A stretch of DNA of 64,000 nt from Jonesiaceae bacterium BS-20 (lineage in GTDB: Bacteria > Actinomycetota > Actinomycetes > Actinomycetales > Cellulomonadaceae): the NCBI GenBank assembly GCA_039995105.1, contig CP146203.1, forward strand, positions 620,001 through 684,000, given 5' to 3'. Below the pieces are notes generated by a model. The model saw only the letters and a program-made list of their open reading frames with translations, made no database searches and was not told the origin of the DNA. Both the position numbers and the translations under genes were made by a program. This document shows, one piece after another, positions 17,300-28,128 of the stretch. Every line of letters begins with the position of its first letter. Within the stretch, counting starts at the first letter, position 1.

Positions 17300-17767
17300 A
17301 TGTTGGAACCAATACTGCGGGCGGTTGCCTCACTCATTGTTATTACCGGTCTGATCTTGTGGCTTGGTAAGTCCGCAAGTTCGGGCGGGGTAGTCGCACG
17401 CCTCCTTGCCAAAACCGGTGGCGGTGCACCTGCCCGCTTGGCCGGTAAGAGGGCCAAGAACACCGGACTGCAGTTGCCATTTTCGTTGCCTAACTGGGGG
17501 CGTAGGGACCAACCGGCCCCGGTCATGACGGTTGCGGCCCGCCAGATATTGATTGGGCGCACGGGTGTAGCGGTCGTTGATATTGACGGCCAGCGGTTGG
17601 TTCTTGGTGTTTCAGAGACTCAGGTCAGCCTGATCACGACCCTGACAACCCCAAGCCAAGATGATCCAACACCGGACGCTGAAGGGGCAGATGATATGCC
17701 GTCACCGGACGCAGCCGGCCTGGATTTTGACCAGATTTTGCGCGGGTCCCTGCAACAACACTTGTAA
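17300..17767 (+). CDS. fliO: flagellar export gate accessory protein FliO
   Basis: A 155-aa protein with one membrane helix near the N terminus (ILRAVASLIVITGLILWLG) and a cytoplasmic domain with RQILIGRTGVAVVDIDGQRL and VLGVSETQVSLI, the FliO/FliZ pattern. The C terminus is acidic and low-complexity. The assignment is supported by position directly before fliP. FliO helps assemble the FliP ring of the export gate. Confidence 0.82.
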   Translation: MLEPILRAVASLIVITGLILWLGKSASSGGVVARLLAKTGGGAPARLAGKRAKNTGLQLPFSLPNWGRRDQPAPVMTVAARQILIGRTGVAVVDIDGQRLVLGVSETQVSLITTLTTPSQDDPTPDAEGADDMPSPDAAGLDFDQILRGSLQQHL

Positions 17768-17819
17768 TTGCACGGATGTAGTCAACCGGGGCGTGAACCC
17801 CGACAAGTTCTTCATACCC

Positions 17820-17837
17820 GGACAGACGGATCTGTCC
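17820..17837. other. short hairpin between fliO and fliP
   Basis: GGACAGA (17820-17826), loop CGGA, TCTGTCC (17831-17837), a perfect 7-bp stem extendable by one more C-G pair. No T-run follows, so it is not a standard terminator. It may be an mRNA processing or stability element, or an operator. Confidence 0.3.
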
Positions 17838-17900
17838 GCTTATTAGTAGCTGCACGGAACCAGGATGGGTCACCGTAACGCACGTGCCGAGAATGCACTT

Positions 17901-17930
17901 TTGATTGGGACTGTGGGCCCGGTGTATTCT
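17901..17930 (+). promoter_or_regulatory. possible housekeeping promoter of fliP
   Basis: TTGATT at 17901-17906, an 18-base spacer and TATTCT at 17925-17930. It lies 24 bases before the ATG at 17955 and would give a very short leader. Supported only by similarity to the sigma-70 type consensus. Confidence 0.3.
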
Positions 17931-17954
17931 TTTCGATCTTGGCGGTCATCTTCT

Positions 17955-18776
17955 ATGTTGCTTCGTTCCGTGCCGATCTGGCGAGCCAGACGGTGGCGTT
18001 TATTCGCCGTCTTTGTCCTCGTCTTCTTGGCAATCTTTGCTCTGGCTAACGGCGCACACGCTGTCCCCATTGATCCGGTTGAGCCGGTCGCCCCTGTTGA
18101 TCCGGTTGAGATTGGCGGGCTGGTCAACGTTAATGTCGACGGCAACGCTAAACCGTCTTCCTCGATCATTGTCTTGCTCGGCATCACGCTCTTATCTGTC
18201 GCGCCGTCATTGCTGTTGATGATGACGAGTTTCACCAAGATTCTGATTGTTCTGTCAATCACTCGTAACGCCTTGGGATTGCAGGGCATCCCACCCAACC
18301 AAGTGCTCGCGGGGATCGCACTATTCTTGACCATGTTCATCATGGGGCCGATTCTGGGACAGATAAACACCGAGGCAGTTCAGCCATATATTGATGGCAC
18401 CATCGATTTCACGCAGGCGCTGGATATTGGTGGCAGCCCCCTGCGGGAGTTCATGCTTGGACAAACCAGGGAGTCAGACATTGCCCTGTTAACCAGGGCC
18501 GCCGGGTTTGATAATCCGCAGACCACCGAAGACGTCAGCATGCTTACGTTAATCCCAGCTTTCTTGTTGTCTGAGATCCGGGCCGGATTTATCATCGGGT
18601 TTGTTATCTTTTTGCCATTCTTGATTATTGACCTGGTGACCTCGGCCGCGCTGATGTCGATGGGCATGATGATGCTGCCCCCGATCATGATTTCGCTTCC
18701 GTTCAAGATCTTATTGTTTGTATTAGTCGATGGTTGGTCACTGATAATCACCGCCCTCGTTGGCAGTTACGGGTAG
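17955..18776 (+). CDS. fliP: flagellar export gate protein FliP
   Basis: A 273-aa membrane protein of the type III export gate. The N terminus (RRWRLFAVFVLVFLAIFALA and AHA) is a cleavable signal peptide as in most FliP. Then come the diagnostic LLMMTSFTKILIVLSITRNA, GIPPNQVLAGIALFLTMF and the late MSMGMMMLPPIMISLPFKIL. An in-frame ATG at 17865 would add 30 residues with no family match, so 17955 is preferred, although neither start has a strong ribosome binding site. fliQ follows nine bases later. Confidence 0.93.
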   Translation: MLLRSVPIWRARRWRLFAVFVLVFLAIFALANGAHAVPIDPVEPVAPVDPVEIGGLVNVNVDGNAKPSSSIIVLLGITLLSVAPSLLLMMTSFTKILIVLSITRNALGLQGIPPNQVLAGIALFLTMFIMGPILGQINTEAVQPYIDGTIDFTQALDIGGSPLREFMLGQTRESDIALLTRAAGFDNPQTTEDVSMLTLIPAFLLSEIRAGFIIGFVIFLPFLIIDLVTSAALMSMGMMMLPPIMISLPFKILLFVLVDGWSLIITALVGSYG

Positions 18777-18785
18777 GGGCAATTC

Positions 18786-19061
18786 ATGGATACCACCGCT
18801 GTTCTAGATCTGGGCTTGCAAGCCATGCTGCTTGCGGCCAAACTATGCGCCCCCATCCTGCTGACCGCCCTGTGTGTGGGGTTCTTGGTTTCGCTGTTGC
18901 AGTCAATTACGCAGATTCAAGAGGTGACTTTGAGTTTTGTGCCCAAGGCTGCCGCGGTAGCGTTCGCGTTGTACCTGGCCGGGCACTGGATGATTGCCGA
19001 GGCAACCGCGTTCACACACATGTTATTTGAACGGTTGCCAACACTGATCGGTGTGCTGTGA
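18786..19061 (+). CDS. fliQ: flagellar export gate protein FliQ
   Basis: A 91-aa protein with two membrane helices (LLAAKLCAPILLTALCVGFL and AAAVAFALYLAGHWMIAEAT). SLLQSITQIQEVTLSFVPK between them is the FliQ signature. It forms part of the FliPQR gate channel. ATG 18786 follows TAGGGGCAATTC. The stop overlaps the fliR GTG by four bases. Confidence 0.95.
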   Translation: MDTTAVLDLGLQAMLLAAKLCAPILLTALCVGFLVSLLQSITQIQEVTLSFVPKAAAVAFALYLAGHWMIAEATAFTHMLFERLPTLIGVL

Positions 19062-19828
19062 ACCTTGAGGCTTCGCTGGTTGGCTTGGAGTCCCTCATGC
19101 TTATCTCTGTTCGCATAGTTGCCTTCCTATTTACGGCACCGCCATTTTCTTACCGGTCCTTTCCAGGCTCGGTCCGGATCATACTTGCTATTGGTCTTGC
19201 CCTGACAATTTTTTCCGGTGTTGACCAACTGCCCGGGGAACTGAGCACCGCCGGGTATATCTTTGCCCTAGTCACCCAGGCGTTCACGGGGGTTGCCCTA
19301 GGGTTTTTGGTGTACTTGGTATTCGCGGCAATGCAAGTTGCGGGCGGATTAATTGACCAGATGGGCGGGTTTGCTATGGCCCAGGGGTTCGACCCGATGA
19401 ACCAGGTCAACGCCGCCCTAATCGCCAGGATGTTTCAAATGACCTCGTTGGCGCTGCTGTTCGCATCCAACGCCCACCTGATCATCTTGGACGGCTTGTT
19501 CAAGACGTTCGATGTTGTGCCCCTGACTCTAGGACAGGGCTCGGTGGCGATTGGTTCGGTGGCCCAGACCGCAACAACACAACTCACCACCATGTTTGTT
19601 GCGGCCCTGCAGATTGCCGGTCCGCTCTTGGTGGTGTTACTGCTCGCTGATATTGGCTTGGGGCTGCTCACCAGAGTCGCCCCGGCACTGAACGCGTTTG
19701 CGATGGGCTTCCCCCTAAAAATCTACCTGACGTTGTCACTTGGATCATTGATCTATCTGACGTTCCCTGCAGTGGTTGAGTCCTTGACCGGAACCTCCAT
19801 GCGCGCCCTATTTGAGGGGGTGTCATGA
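19058..19828 (+). CDS. fliR: flagellar export gate protein FliR
   Basis: A 256-aa integral membrane protein with about six helices, part of the FliPQR core. VYLVFAAMQVAGGLIDQMGG and FAMAQGFDPMNQ are characteristic FliR residues, as is NAFAMGFPLKIYLTLSLG near the end. GTG 19058 overlaps fliQ, and the end overlaps flhB by four bases. Confidence 0.94.
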   Translation: MNLEASLVGLESLMLISVRIVAFLFTAPPFSYRSFPGSVRIILAIGLALTIFSGVDQLPGELSTAGYIFALVTQAFTGVALGFLVYLVFAAMQVAGGLIDQMGGFAMAQGFDPMNQVNAALIARMFQMTSLALLFASNAHLIILDGLFKTFDVVPLTLGQGSVAIGSVAQTATTQLTTMFVAALQIAGPLLVVLLLADIGLGLLTRVAPALNAFAMGFPLKIYLTLSLGSLIYLTFPAVVESLTGTSMRALFEGVS

Positions 19829-20904
19829 GCGAACAATCAGGCGAGGATCGTAGTGAAAAAGCCACCCCCAAGCGGATGAAGGAGGTGCGCAAGGATGGCT
19901 CGCTGCAAAAATCTCAGGATCTGTCCGCGTGGCTTGGTATAGGTGCCGCGGTAGTCATGTTGCCCATGGCATTTGGTCAAATTACCGATGCCGCGGTGAA
20001 CGCAACCCAGCACCTAGCCACAATTGTGCGGTCTCCAGACCCTGCGTTGGCCATGACATTCTTGTCGCAGGCTTTGCAGTCGGTCCTTCCCGCGCTTGCA
20101 CCCATGCTGGCCGCCGGGGTAATCGCCGCAATCGTGGCCAACGCGGCCACCGGTGGTATTCATATCTCCACCAAGAAACTCAAACCCACCTTCAAACAGT
20201 TCGACCTGCTCAAGGGGGTCAAACAGAAGTTTGGCACCCAGGCGCTTTGGCAGGGAGTCAAAGCACTCCTGAAAACAGTTGTAGTCGGTGCAGTACTTTA
20301 CTCGGTCATTCAGCAGCTCATGCCCGTGCTCCTAAGCGCTGGCGGCCTACAACTGAGCGCGATCTTGGAAGCGGCAGGAAACGGCATCAACAAGTTGCTG
20401 TGGACGGCGATCGCGGCCGGGGTTGTGCTGGCAATTGTTGACGTGTTTGTGGTGATGCGCCGCAACCGCAAGAAGACCCGGATGACCAAGAAAGAGATCA
20501 AGGATGAGAACAAGAACACCGAGGGCGATCCACACGTAAAGGGCCAGATCAAATCGCGGCAGCTAGCGATGAGTCGCAATCGAATGATCTCAAATGTTGC
20601 TGACGCTGATGTTGTGGTGGTCAACCCAACCCACGTTGCAGTCGCCTTGAAATACGTAGCAGGCCAAGGTGCCCCCAAGCTCGTTGCTAAGGGCAAGGGA
20701 CTCATCGCAGACAAGATCAGGTCCGAGGCTCAAAAGCATGGTGTCCCGATGGTCAGTGATATTCCGCTGGCCCGGGCACTGCACCAGCACTGCGAATTGG
20801 ACAGGGAGGTGCCCGAGCAGCTCTTCAACGCGGTGGCTCAGGTGCTCGCTTTTGTCATGTTCTTGAAAAACGCGGTGCCACCGGCCCAACGGTCCACACC
20901 ATGA
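19825..20904 (+). CDS. flhB: flagellar export switch protein FlhB
   Basis: A 359-aa export gate protein that changes substrate class from rod/hook to filament. The N terminus has the family start EDRSEKATPKRMKEVRKDG. Four membrane segments follow, then a cytoplasmic domain with the autocleavage motif NPTH (VVVNPTHVAVALKY, cleaved between Asn and Pro in the family). The KEIKDENKNTEGDPHVKGQI linker is also typical. FliK in this operon should be its partner. Confidence 0.96.
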   Translation: MSEQSGEDRSEKATPKRMKEVRKDGSLQKSQDLSAWLGIGAAVVMLPMAFGQITDAAVNATQHLATIVRSPDPALAMTFLSQALQSVLPALAPMLAAGVIAAIVANAATGGIHISTKKLKPTFKQFDLLKGVKQKFGTQALWQGVKALLKTVVVGAVLYSVIQQLMPVLLSAGGLQLSAILEAAGNGINKLLWTAIAAGVVLAIVDVFVVMRRNRKKTRMTKKEIKDENKNTEGDPHVKGQIKSRQLAMSRNRMISNVADADVVVVNPTHVAVALKYVAGQGAPKLVAKGKGLIADKIRSEAQKHGVPMVSDIPLARALHQHCELDREVPEQLFNAVAQVLAFVMFLKNAVPPAQRSTP

Positions 20905-20956
20905 CGACCGGCACGGAAGTTCCCATAGACCTAGTTCCACCCGTAAAGGATGATCA

Positions 20957-23017
<2,061 letters not shown>

Positions 23018-23041
23018 CACCAAACACCGGGTGAAACCTTG

Positions 23042-23047
23042 TAGTCT
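23042..23047 (+). promoter_or_regulatory. possible -10 element for leaderless csrA
   Basis: TAGTCT ends seven bases before the csrA GTG and no Shine-Dalgarno sequence precedes that codon. No good -35 is visible. The case rests on spacing alone. Confidence 0.25.
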
Positions 23048-23053
23048 TAGCCG

Positions 23054-23338
23054 GTGCTGGTCCTAAGTAGACGTGTTGGAGAGAAACTATTAATCGGCGA
23101 TGACATTGAAGTTGTCATCCTCGATTCCCGCGGTGACGGTGTACGCATTGGGATCAACGCCCCGCGTAGCACCAAGATTCACCGGGCCGAGGTAGTCGAG
23201 GCGGTCAAGGCGGCCAATGAGTCTGCTGCCTTGTCTGCGGCGACCAAAACCGAAGGGGCCCAAGCGCTCAGCTCAATGCTGGCGGCCAAGCAGGCCGGCG
23301 CTGATTCGTCTACCCCAAGTAGCCCAAAAATCCTCTAG
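23054..23338 (+). CDS. csrA: carbon storage/translation regulator CsrA with C-terminal tail
   Basis: A 94-aa RNA-binding regulator. Residues 1-55 are a complete CsrA domain (MLVLSRRVGEKLLIGDDIEV, VRIGINAPRSTKIHRAEV, with Arg44 of the RNA-binding site conserved). CsrA dimers bind GGA in leaders and block translation, in Bacillus of flagellin. The tail of about 30 residues (Ala/Ser/Lys-rich) is an addition to the usual 60-75 aa. GTG 23054 has no ribosome binding site. The antagonist FliW, usually adjacent, is not in this window. Confidence 0.93.
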   Translation: MLVLSRRVGEKLLIGDDIEVVILDSRGDGVRIGINAPRSTKIHRAEVVEAVKAANESAALSAATKTEGAQALSSMLAAKQAGADSSTPSSPKIL

Positions 23339-23349
23339 GTCCTAGTTCC

Positions 23350-23376
23350 TCAACTAGTGCGTGATGTGGCCGATCT
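23350..23376 (+). promoter_or_regulatory. sigma-28 (FliA) type promoter of the che operon
   Basis: TCAA at 23350-23353, a 15-base spacer and GCCGATCT at 23369-23376. The cheA start is 46 bases downstream. The downstream GGTG block of the other promoters is not conserved here. Confidence 0.65.
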
Positions 23377-23422
23377 TGTTGGTGTCAGGTTATTTACCTG
23401 ATCATCACGAGGAGGATGGCCA

Positions 23423-25723
23423 TTGGACGGCATGGATGAAATTGTCCGGGAATTCTTGATTGAGAGTTATGAAAACCTCGATCAGCTTGACCAGGACCTC
23501 GTTGCGCTTGAGAGCAACCCTGGCTCCCGTGATTTGATTAGTAGTATTTTTCGCACCATCCACACCATCAAAGGCACGAGCGGTTTCCTCGCGCTGAGCG
23601 GCTTGGAAAAGGTTGCCCACATAGGTGAAAACCTGTTGGTCGACCTGCGTGATGGCAAACGGGTCATGGACCAGCCAACAACAAATGTTCTCCTGATGAT
23701 GGTCGACACTATTCGGGACTTGCTGGGTCGGCTCGATGAAGTTGGGTCGGAAGAGGGCGTTGATACGGCCCACACCTTGGCTGCCCTGCAAGCGGTATTC
23801 GATAACGAGGGTGCGCCAACACCGGTGGCAGCCTCACCGGATGCGCCCTTCCATGCAGCGTCTGAAGTCACCGAGCTTCCAACTGCCATGCCTACCCCTG
23901 CCGTGTCAGCACCAGCCCCCGTGGCTCCGGTTGAACCGGTAGTCGCAGCGCGGCAGGTAGCGGAAGGTCAGGTAGCGACTTCGGGGGATACGGGCCGGCA
24001 TACTTCTGAAACTTCAATTCGCGTAGACGTTGACCTGCTCGATGAGCTCATGCGTCAGGTGGGCGAGCTCGTTTTGGTTCGAAATCAGATTGCGCAACTT
24101 GCTGGTTTTGACTCGGGCGACCTGCTGCGTTCTTCACAGCGGTTGTCGTTGATTGCCTCAGAACTGCAGGACGGTGTCATGAAGACCCGCATGCAGCCCA
24201 TCGAACATATCTGGTCCAAAATGCCACGCGTGGTGCGTGATCTGGCTGCGGCCTGCAACCGTGAGGTGCGCCTAGACCTGGTTGGTGGGGACACCGAACT
24301 CGATCGTTCCCTGCTCGAGTCGGTCAAGGACCCGCTTACGCACCTGGTACGTAACGCCGTCGATCACGGGATTGAGTCACCTGCGGACCGGGTGGCCAAG
24401 GGCAAACCCGCCGCGGGGACGCTGCGGTTACGCGCCTACCATGCCGGCGGTCAGGTGGTTGTTGAGATCACCGATGACGGCGGGGGCATTGACCCACACA
24501 AGATTGGTGCCAAGGCACTTGAGCGGGGTCTCAGGACGGCCGAGCAGTTGGCGTTAATGTCCTCCGTGGAGATTCAGGATCTGGTGTTTACCGCCGGGTT
24601 CTCAACGGCTGCCCAAGTAACAAACGTTTCAGGACGCGGCGTTGGTATGGATGTTGTCCGCGCCAATATTGAAGATATCGGTGGCACGGTTGAGGTTGAG
24701 TCACAGGTTGATGTTGGCACCACGTGGCGCCTGCGGATTCCGTTGACCCTGGCAATCATGCCCGCACTGACCGTGCAAAGCGGAGCTGAGATCTACGCAA
24801 TTCCACAGGTCAACCTTCAGGAGCTGGTAGCCCTAGACGCGCTCAAGACGCAAGGCGCAATCGAGTTAATCGGTGACAGCGAGGTGTACCGCTTGCGCGG
24901 TGTCCTCTTGCCGCTGATCCGGTTGTCCAAGGTATTACAAAGTCAGGGTGAGCCAGCCCAAACCGCCGTTATTGCGGTTCTCCAGGCGGATAATCAGCGT
25001 TTTGGATTGATTGTTGACCGGGTGCTCAACAATGAGGAGATCGTGGTTAAGCCACTTTCTTCAGCGCTTAAGAACATTGGAATCTACGCCGGCGCCACCC
25101 TCATGGGGGACGGACAGGTTGCTCTGATCCTAGATACGCAGGCTATTGCGCGCAGAGAGTTACGCTCCGAGATTACGGAGAAGATGGCCGGTATGACGGG
25201 CCAAAGTGACACGGCCGTCCGCGGAAGCGTCACCGAGCACCTGGTTGTTGGTGTTGGTCAGTCTCCACGCCGCCGGGTGGCCATTGCACTATCCGACATC
25301 ACCCGCCTGGAGATCCTAGATATGGACCGCATTGAGGTGGTGGGCGGACGCGAAGTGGTGCAATACCGCGAAGCGATCGTGCCAATCATTCGCTTGGGGT
25401 CGGTATTGGGTTCCTTTGGTACTGCAGAACTTAGCGAGCCCGGTCAGAAGATTCAAAAACCAACCGTGGTCTTTACCCGTGGGGCAAAGTCGATTGCCAT
25501 GGTCGTTGATGAGATCCTCGAGATCCTCAACGATGACGGCGCACTGCGTTCGGAACTTCGCGATCAGGGCCTGCTGGGCTCGATTGTCTTGTCCGGTGCC
25601 GTCACGGAAATACTCGATGTGCAGCAGGTCTTGTTGGCCGCGGATCCAGGATTCTTTGATCAAGCCCTCAACGACCATGACCTAGTCGCAGATAACTTCG
25701 ACGCTTCCTTGGTGGGTGTGTAA
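23423..25723 (+). CDS. cheA: chemotaxis histidine kinase CheA with two CheW-like domains
   Basis: A 766-aa kinase that phosphorylates CheY and CheB in response to chemoreceptors. The Hpt (P1) domain carries the phospho-acceptor His47 in RTIHTIKGTSGFLAL. Residues 120-195 are a Pro/Ala linker with no recognisable P2. P3 dimerisation starts near DVDLLDELMRQVGELVLVRN. The ATPase has the N box VRNAVDHGIE, G1 ITDDGGGIDP and G2 SGRGVGMDVV. A CheW-like P5 (about 450-600) is followed by a second CheW-like domain (about 605-745). TTG 23423 is chosen because GAGGAGG at 23409-23415 is seven bases upstream. It overlaps cheW by one base. Confidence 0.95.
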   Translation: MDGMDEIVREFLIESYENLDQLDQDLVALESNPGSRDLISSIFRTIHTIKGTSGFLALSGLEKVAHIGENLLVDLRDGKRVMDQPTTNVLLMMVDTIRDLLGRLDEVGSEEGVDTAHTLAALQAVFDNEGAPTPVAASPDAPFHAASEVTELPTAMPTPAVSAPAPVAPVEPVVAARQVAEGQVATSGDTGRHTSETSIRVDVDLLDELMRQVGELVLVRNQIAQLAGFDSGDLLRSSQRLSLIASELQDGVMKTRMQPIEHIWSKMPRVVRDLAAACNREVRLDLVGGDTELDRSLLESVKDPLTHLVRNAVDHGIESPADRVAKGKPAAGTLRLRAYHAGGQVVVEITDDGGGIDPHKIGAKALERGLRTAEQLALMSSVEIQDLVFTAGFSTAAQVTNVSGRGVGMDVVRANIEDIGGTVEVESQVDVGTTWRLRIPLTLAIMPALTVQSGAEIYAIPQVNLQELVALDALKTQGAIELIGDSEVYRLRGVLLPLIRLSKVLQSQGEPAQTAVIAVLQADNQRFGLIVDRVLNNEEIVVKPLSSALKNIGIYAGATLMGDGQVALILDTQAIARRELRSEITEKMAGMTGQSDTAVRGSVTEHLVVGVGQSPRRRVAIALSDITRLEILDMDRIEVVGGREVVQYREAIVPIIRLGSVLGSFGTAELSEPGQKIQKPTVVFTRGAKSIAMVVDEILEILNDDGALRSELRDQGLLGSIVLSGAVTEILDVQQVLLAADPGFFDQALNDHDLVADNFDASLVGV

Positions 25724-26142
25724 TGACACGTCAGTATGTAACTTTTACCATTGCCGGTGCACTGTATGGTCTCGAAGTCTTGCGAGTCGAGGAGACCCTG
25801 GGCCACCTTAACCGCACGCCGGTTCCACTTGCGCCTAAGGGAATAGCCGGACTGGTAAACCTGCGCGGCCAGGTAGTGACCACGATTGACCTGCGGCCCA
25901 AGTTGGGCTTGGAAGCATTGGGTCCCCAGGACGAGTCGATGATGATTGTCATTGACGTTGAGGGGGAGTCCATCAGCCTCCTGGTCGATCAGGTGGGTGA
26001 GGTGTTGAGCCTGCGGCAGGACAACTTTGAACAGGCCCCTTCAACCCTCACGGATGAGATGCGTGCCTTGGTCACCGGCGCATTCAAGCTGGCAGACTCA
26101 CTGCTTCTCACCTTGGATGTTTCTGCGGTTCTAGCAGCCTGA
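25723..26142 (+). CDS. cheW: chemotaxis coupling protein CheW
   Basis: A 139-aa adaptor joining chemoreceptors to CheA. The complete CheW fold is recognisable: YVTFTIAGALYGLEVLRVEE, APKGIAGLVNLRGQVVTTID, the very typical LRGQVVTTIDLR, then DVEGESISLLVDQVGEVLSL. The ATG overlaps the cheA stop (TAATG). Confidence 0.96.
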   Translation: MTRQYVTFTIAGALYGLEVLRVEETLGHLNRTPVPLAPKGIAGLVNLRGQVVTTIDLRPKLGLEALGPQDESMMIVIDVEGESISLLVDQVGEVLSLRQDNFEQAPSTLTDEMRALVTGAFKLADSLLLTLDVSAVLAA

Positions 26143-26165
26143 TCAGCTAGGAAGTGAGGTGTGCT

Positions 26166-27290
26166 GTGAGTATCCGCGTTGTAGTTGTTGATGATTCGGT
26201 GGTTATCCGGCGCCTAGTTGTTCAGGTGCTCGAGTCGGACCCCAACTTTGAGGTTGTTGGAACGGCAGCCAATGGCCGCTTGGCACTGACCAAGGTGGAG
26301 CAGTTAGCCCCAGACGTGGTCACCATGGATATTGAGATGCCGCAGATGAATGGCGTTGAGGCGGTGCGTGAGCTGCGTACGCGCGGCTTCAAGATGCCAA
26401 TCATCATGTTTTCTACGCTTACTGAGCGTGGTGCCACCGCAACCCTTGATGCTTTGACCGCTGGGGCATCGGACTATGTAGCAAAACCGGCGAATATGGG
26501 GTCCGTTACCGAGTCGCTGCAAGCTGTTGCGGAGCAACTGATCCCCAAGATCAAGTCCTTGGTAGCGGGTAAAGTTACCCGCACCAAGATTGGTGTTAGC
26601 GCGCCGCGCGGGACCGCCGCAACTACGCTGCTGCCCGGCCTTTCAGCCATGCACAGCCAAGCGCGCGCGGTGATCCGCACCGACCAAAAGAGTCACCCTG
26701 TTCACGCGGTCGTTGTGGGTAGCTCAACCGGCGGGCCCGAGGCGCTGTCCAAACTTATCGAGGCAATGCCCAATGCGTTGCCGGTGCCTATGCTGATCAC
26801 CCAGCACATGCCGCCGCTGTTTACTAAGCAGTTGGCCGCCCGGCTGGACCGGATTGGCCCGCATAGGGTGTTTGAAGTTGCAGACGGTCAGGTAATTAGC
26901 CCGGGCGGCATTTACATTGCCCCCGGTGACTTTCACTTCACGCTCACCAACGTGACGGGGATTGTGCGGGCCCGGCTCAATCAGGACCCACCCGTGAACT
27001 TTTGCAGGCCGTCAGTTGACGTCATGTTCCGTTCCGCGCTTGAAGTGTACGGCGCCAAGTTGTTGTCGGTCATGCTCACGGGCATGGGGTCAGACGGCAA
27101 GGCCGGGGCCGGGGCCATCGTTGAGCACGGTGGAACGGTCATTGTGCAAGATGAACAAACCTCGGTGGTGTGGGGGATGCCCGGTGCGGTAGCCACGGCC
27201 GGGTATGCGCACCGAATATTGCCGCTTTCGGAACTTGGTTCCACGATTACGGGCCTTACCCGTGAGCAACGTGTACAGAGGGGAGACTAA
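26166..27290 (+). CDS. cheB: chemoreceptor methylesterase/glutamine deamidase CheB
   Basis: A 374-aa, two-domain enzyme. The receiver domain has Asp9-Asp10 and phospho-acceptor Asp55 (VTMDIEMP). The C-terminal methylesterase has the catalytic Ser in VGSSTGGPEAL, His in ITQHMPPLFT and Asp in MLTGMGSDGKAG. GTG 26166 is preferred since GAGG at 26156-26159 is six bases upstream. A GTG at 26154 would add four residues. It removes methyl groups from chemoreceptors after activation by CheA. Confidence 0.95.
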   Translation: MSIRVVVVDDSVVIRRLVVQVLESDPNFEVVGTAANGRLALTKVEQLAPDVVTMDIEMPQMNGVEAVRELRTRGFKMPIIMFSTLTERGATATLDALTAGASDYVAKPANMGSVTESLQAVAEQLIPKIKSLVAGKVTRTKIGVSAPRGTAATTLLPGLSAMHSQARAVIRTDQKSHPVHAVVVGSSTGGPEALSKLIEAMPNALPVPMLITQHMPPLFTKQLAARLDRIGPHRVFEVADGQVISPGGIYIAPGDFHFTLTNVTGIVRARLNQDPPVNFCRPSVDVMFRSALEVYGAKLLSVMLTGMGSDGKAGAGAIVEHGGTVIVQDEQTSVVWGMPGAVATAGYAHRILPLSELGSTITGLTREQRVQRGD

Positions 27291-27291
27291 T

Positions 27292-28128
27292 ATGGCGATC
27301 ACTCAAGAGACTTTTCAATTTGTTGCAAATTTGGTGCATCAACGCAGTGCGATCGCGCTTACTCCCGGCAAGGAATACCTGGTTGAGTCGCGCCTGGCCG
27401 GATTTGCGCGGGAGCTGGACTTAAGTGTTGATGAGTACGTTAGTCAAAAGCGCAAGCATCTGACGTTCACCGATTCGGAACTGATCGTGGAGGCCCTGAC
27501 AACTAACGAGACGTCTTGGTTTCGAGATTCTCAGCCATTTATGGCCCTGAACCAGCACATCTTGCCTGCCACCCGCGCTGCCCGTGACCCGTTGGGAACG
27601 TTCAAGGTGTGGTCCGCTGCCTGTTCCACGGGGCAAGAGCCGTACTCGATCGCAATGAATTTGATTGATTACTTTGATTCGCCTGCGTTCACAAGCCCCA
27701 AACCCATTATTGAGATCCTGGCAACGGACCTGTCCCGTCAGGTGTTGGAACGCAGCATCAAGGGGCGTTATACCCAGCTTGAGGTGAACCGTGGTTTGCC
27801 GGCCATGAACCTGGTGCGCCATTTCCAGCGCGCCGGCACGGAGTGGGAGATTAGTCCGCAAATCCGTTCCATGGTCAAGTTCCAGCGGCATAACCTATTG
27901 GACCTTCCCCCGGCGGGCAATGGCCCATTTGATGTGGTGTTCTTGCGTAACGTTTTGATCTATTTTGATGTGCCCACCAAACTTTCCGTGCTGAACCGCA
28001 TCCGGGGTGCCATGCGCCCCGGTGGGTACCTGATCCTTGGGGCCGCGGAGACAACGGTTGGCCTTGATGATTCTTGGAAGCGGGTCCAGGTGGGCCGGAG
28101 TTCCATTTACCAGAAAGCGTGGAATTGA
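27292..28128 (+). CDS. cheR: chemoreceptor methyltransferase CheR
   Basis: A 278-aa SAM-dependent methyltransferase acting on receptor glutamates. The helical N domain (ITQETFQFVANLVHQRSAIA) is followed by TNETSWFRD and the SAM-binding WSAACSTGQEPYSIAM, then DVVFLRNVLIYFD near the end. All are typical CheR motifs. ATG 27292 follows AGAGGGGAGACTAAT one base after the cheB stop. An upstream in-frame start inside cheB is rejected. Confidence 0.95.
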   Translation: MAITQETFQFVANLVHQRSAIALTPGKEYLVESRLAGFARELDLSVDEYVSQKRKHLTFTDSELIVEALTTNETSWFRDSQPFMALNQHILPATRAARDPLGTFKVWSAACSTGQEPYSIAMNLIDYFDSPAFTSPKPIIEILATDLSRQVLERSIKGRYTQLEVNRGLPAMNLVRHFQRAGTEWEISPQIRSMVKFQRHNLLDLPPAGNGPFDVVFLRNVLIYFDVPTKLSVLNRIRGAMRPGGYLILGAAETTVGLDDSWKRVQVGRSSIYQKAWN

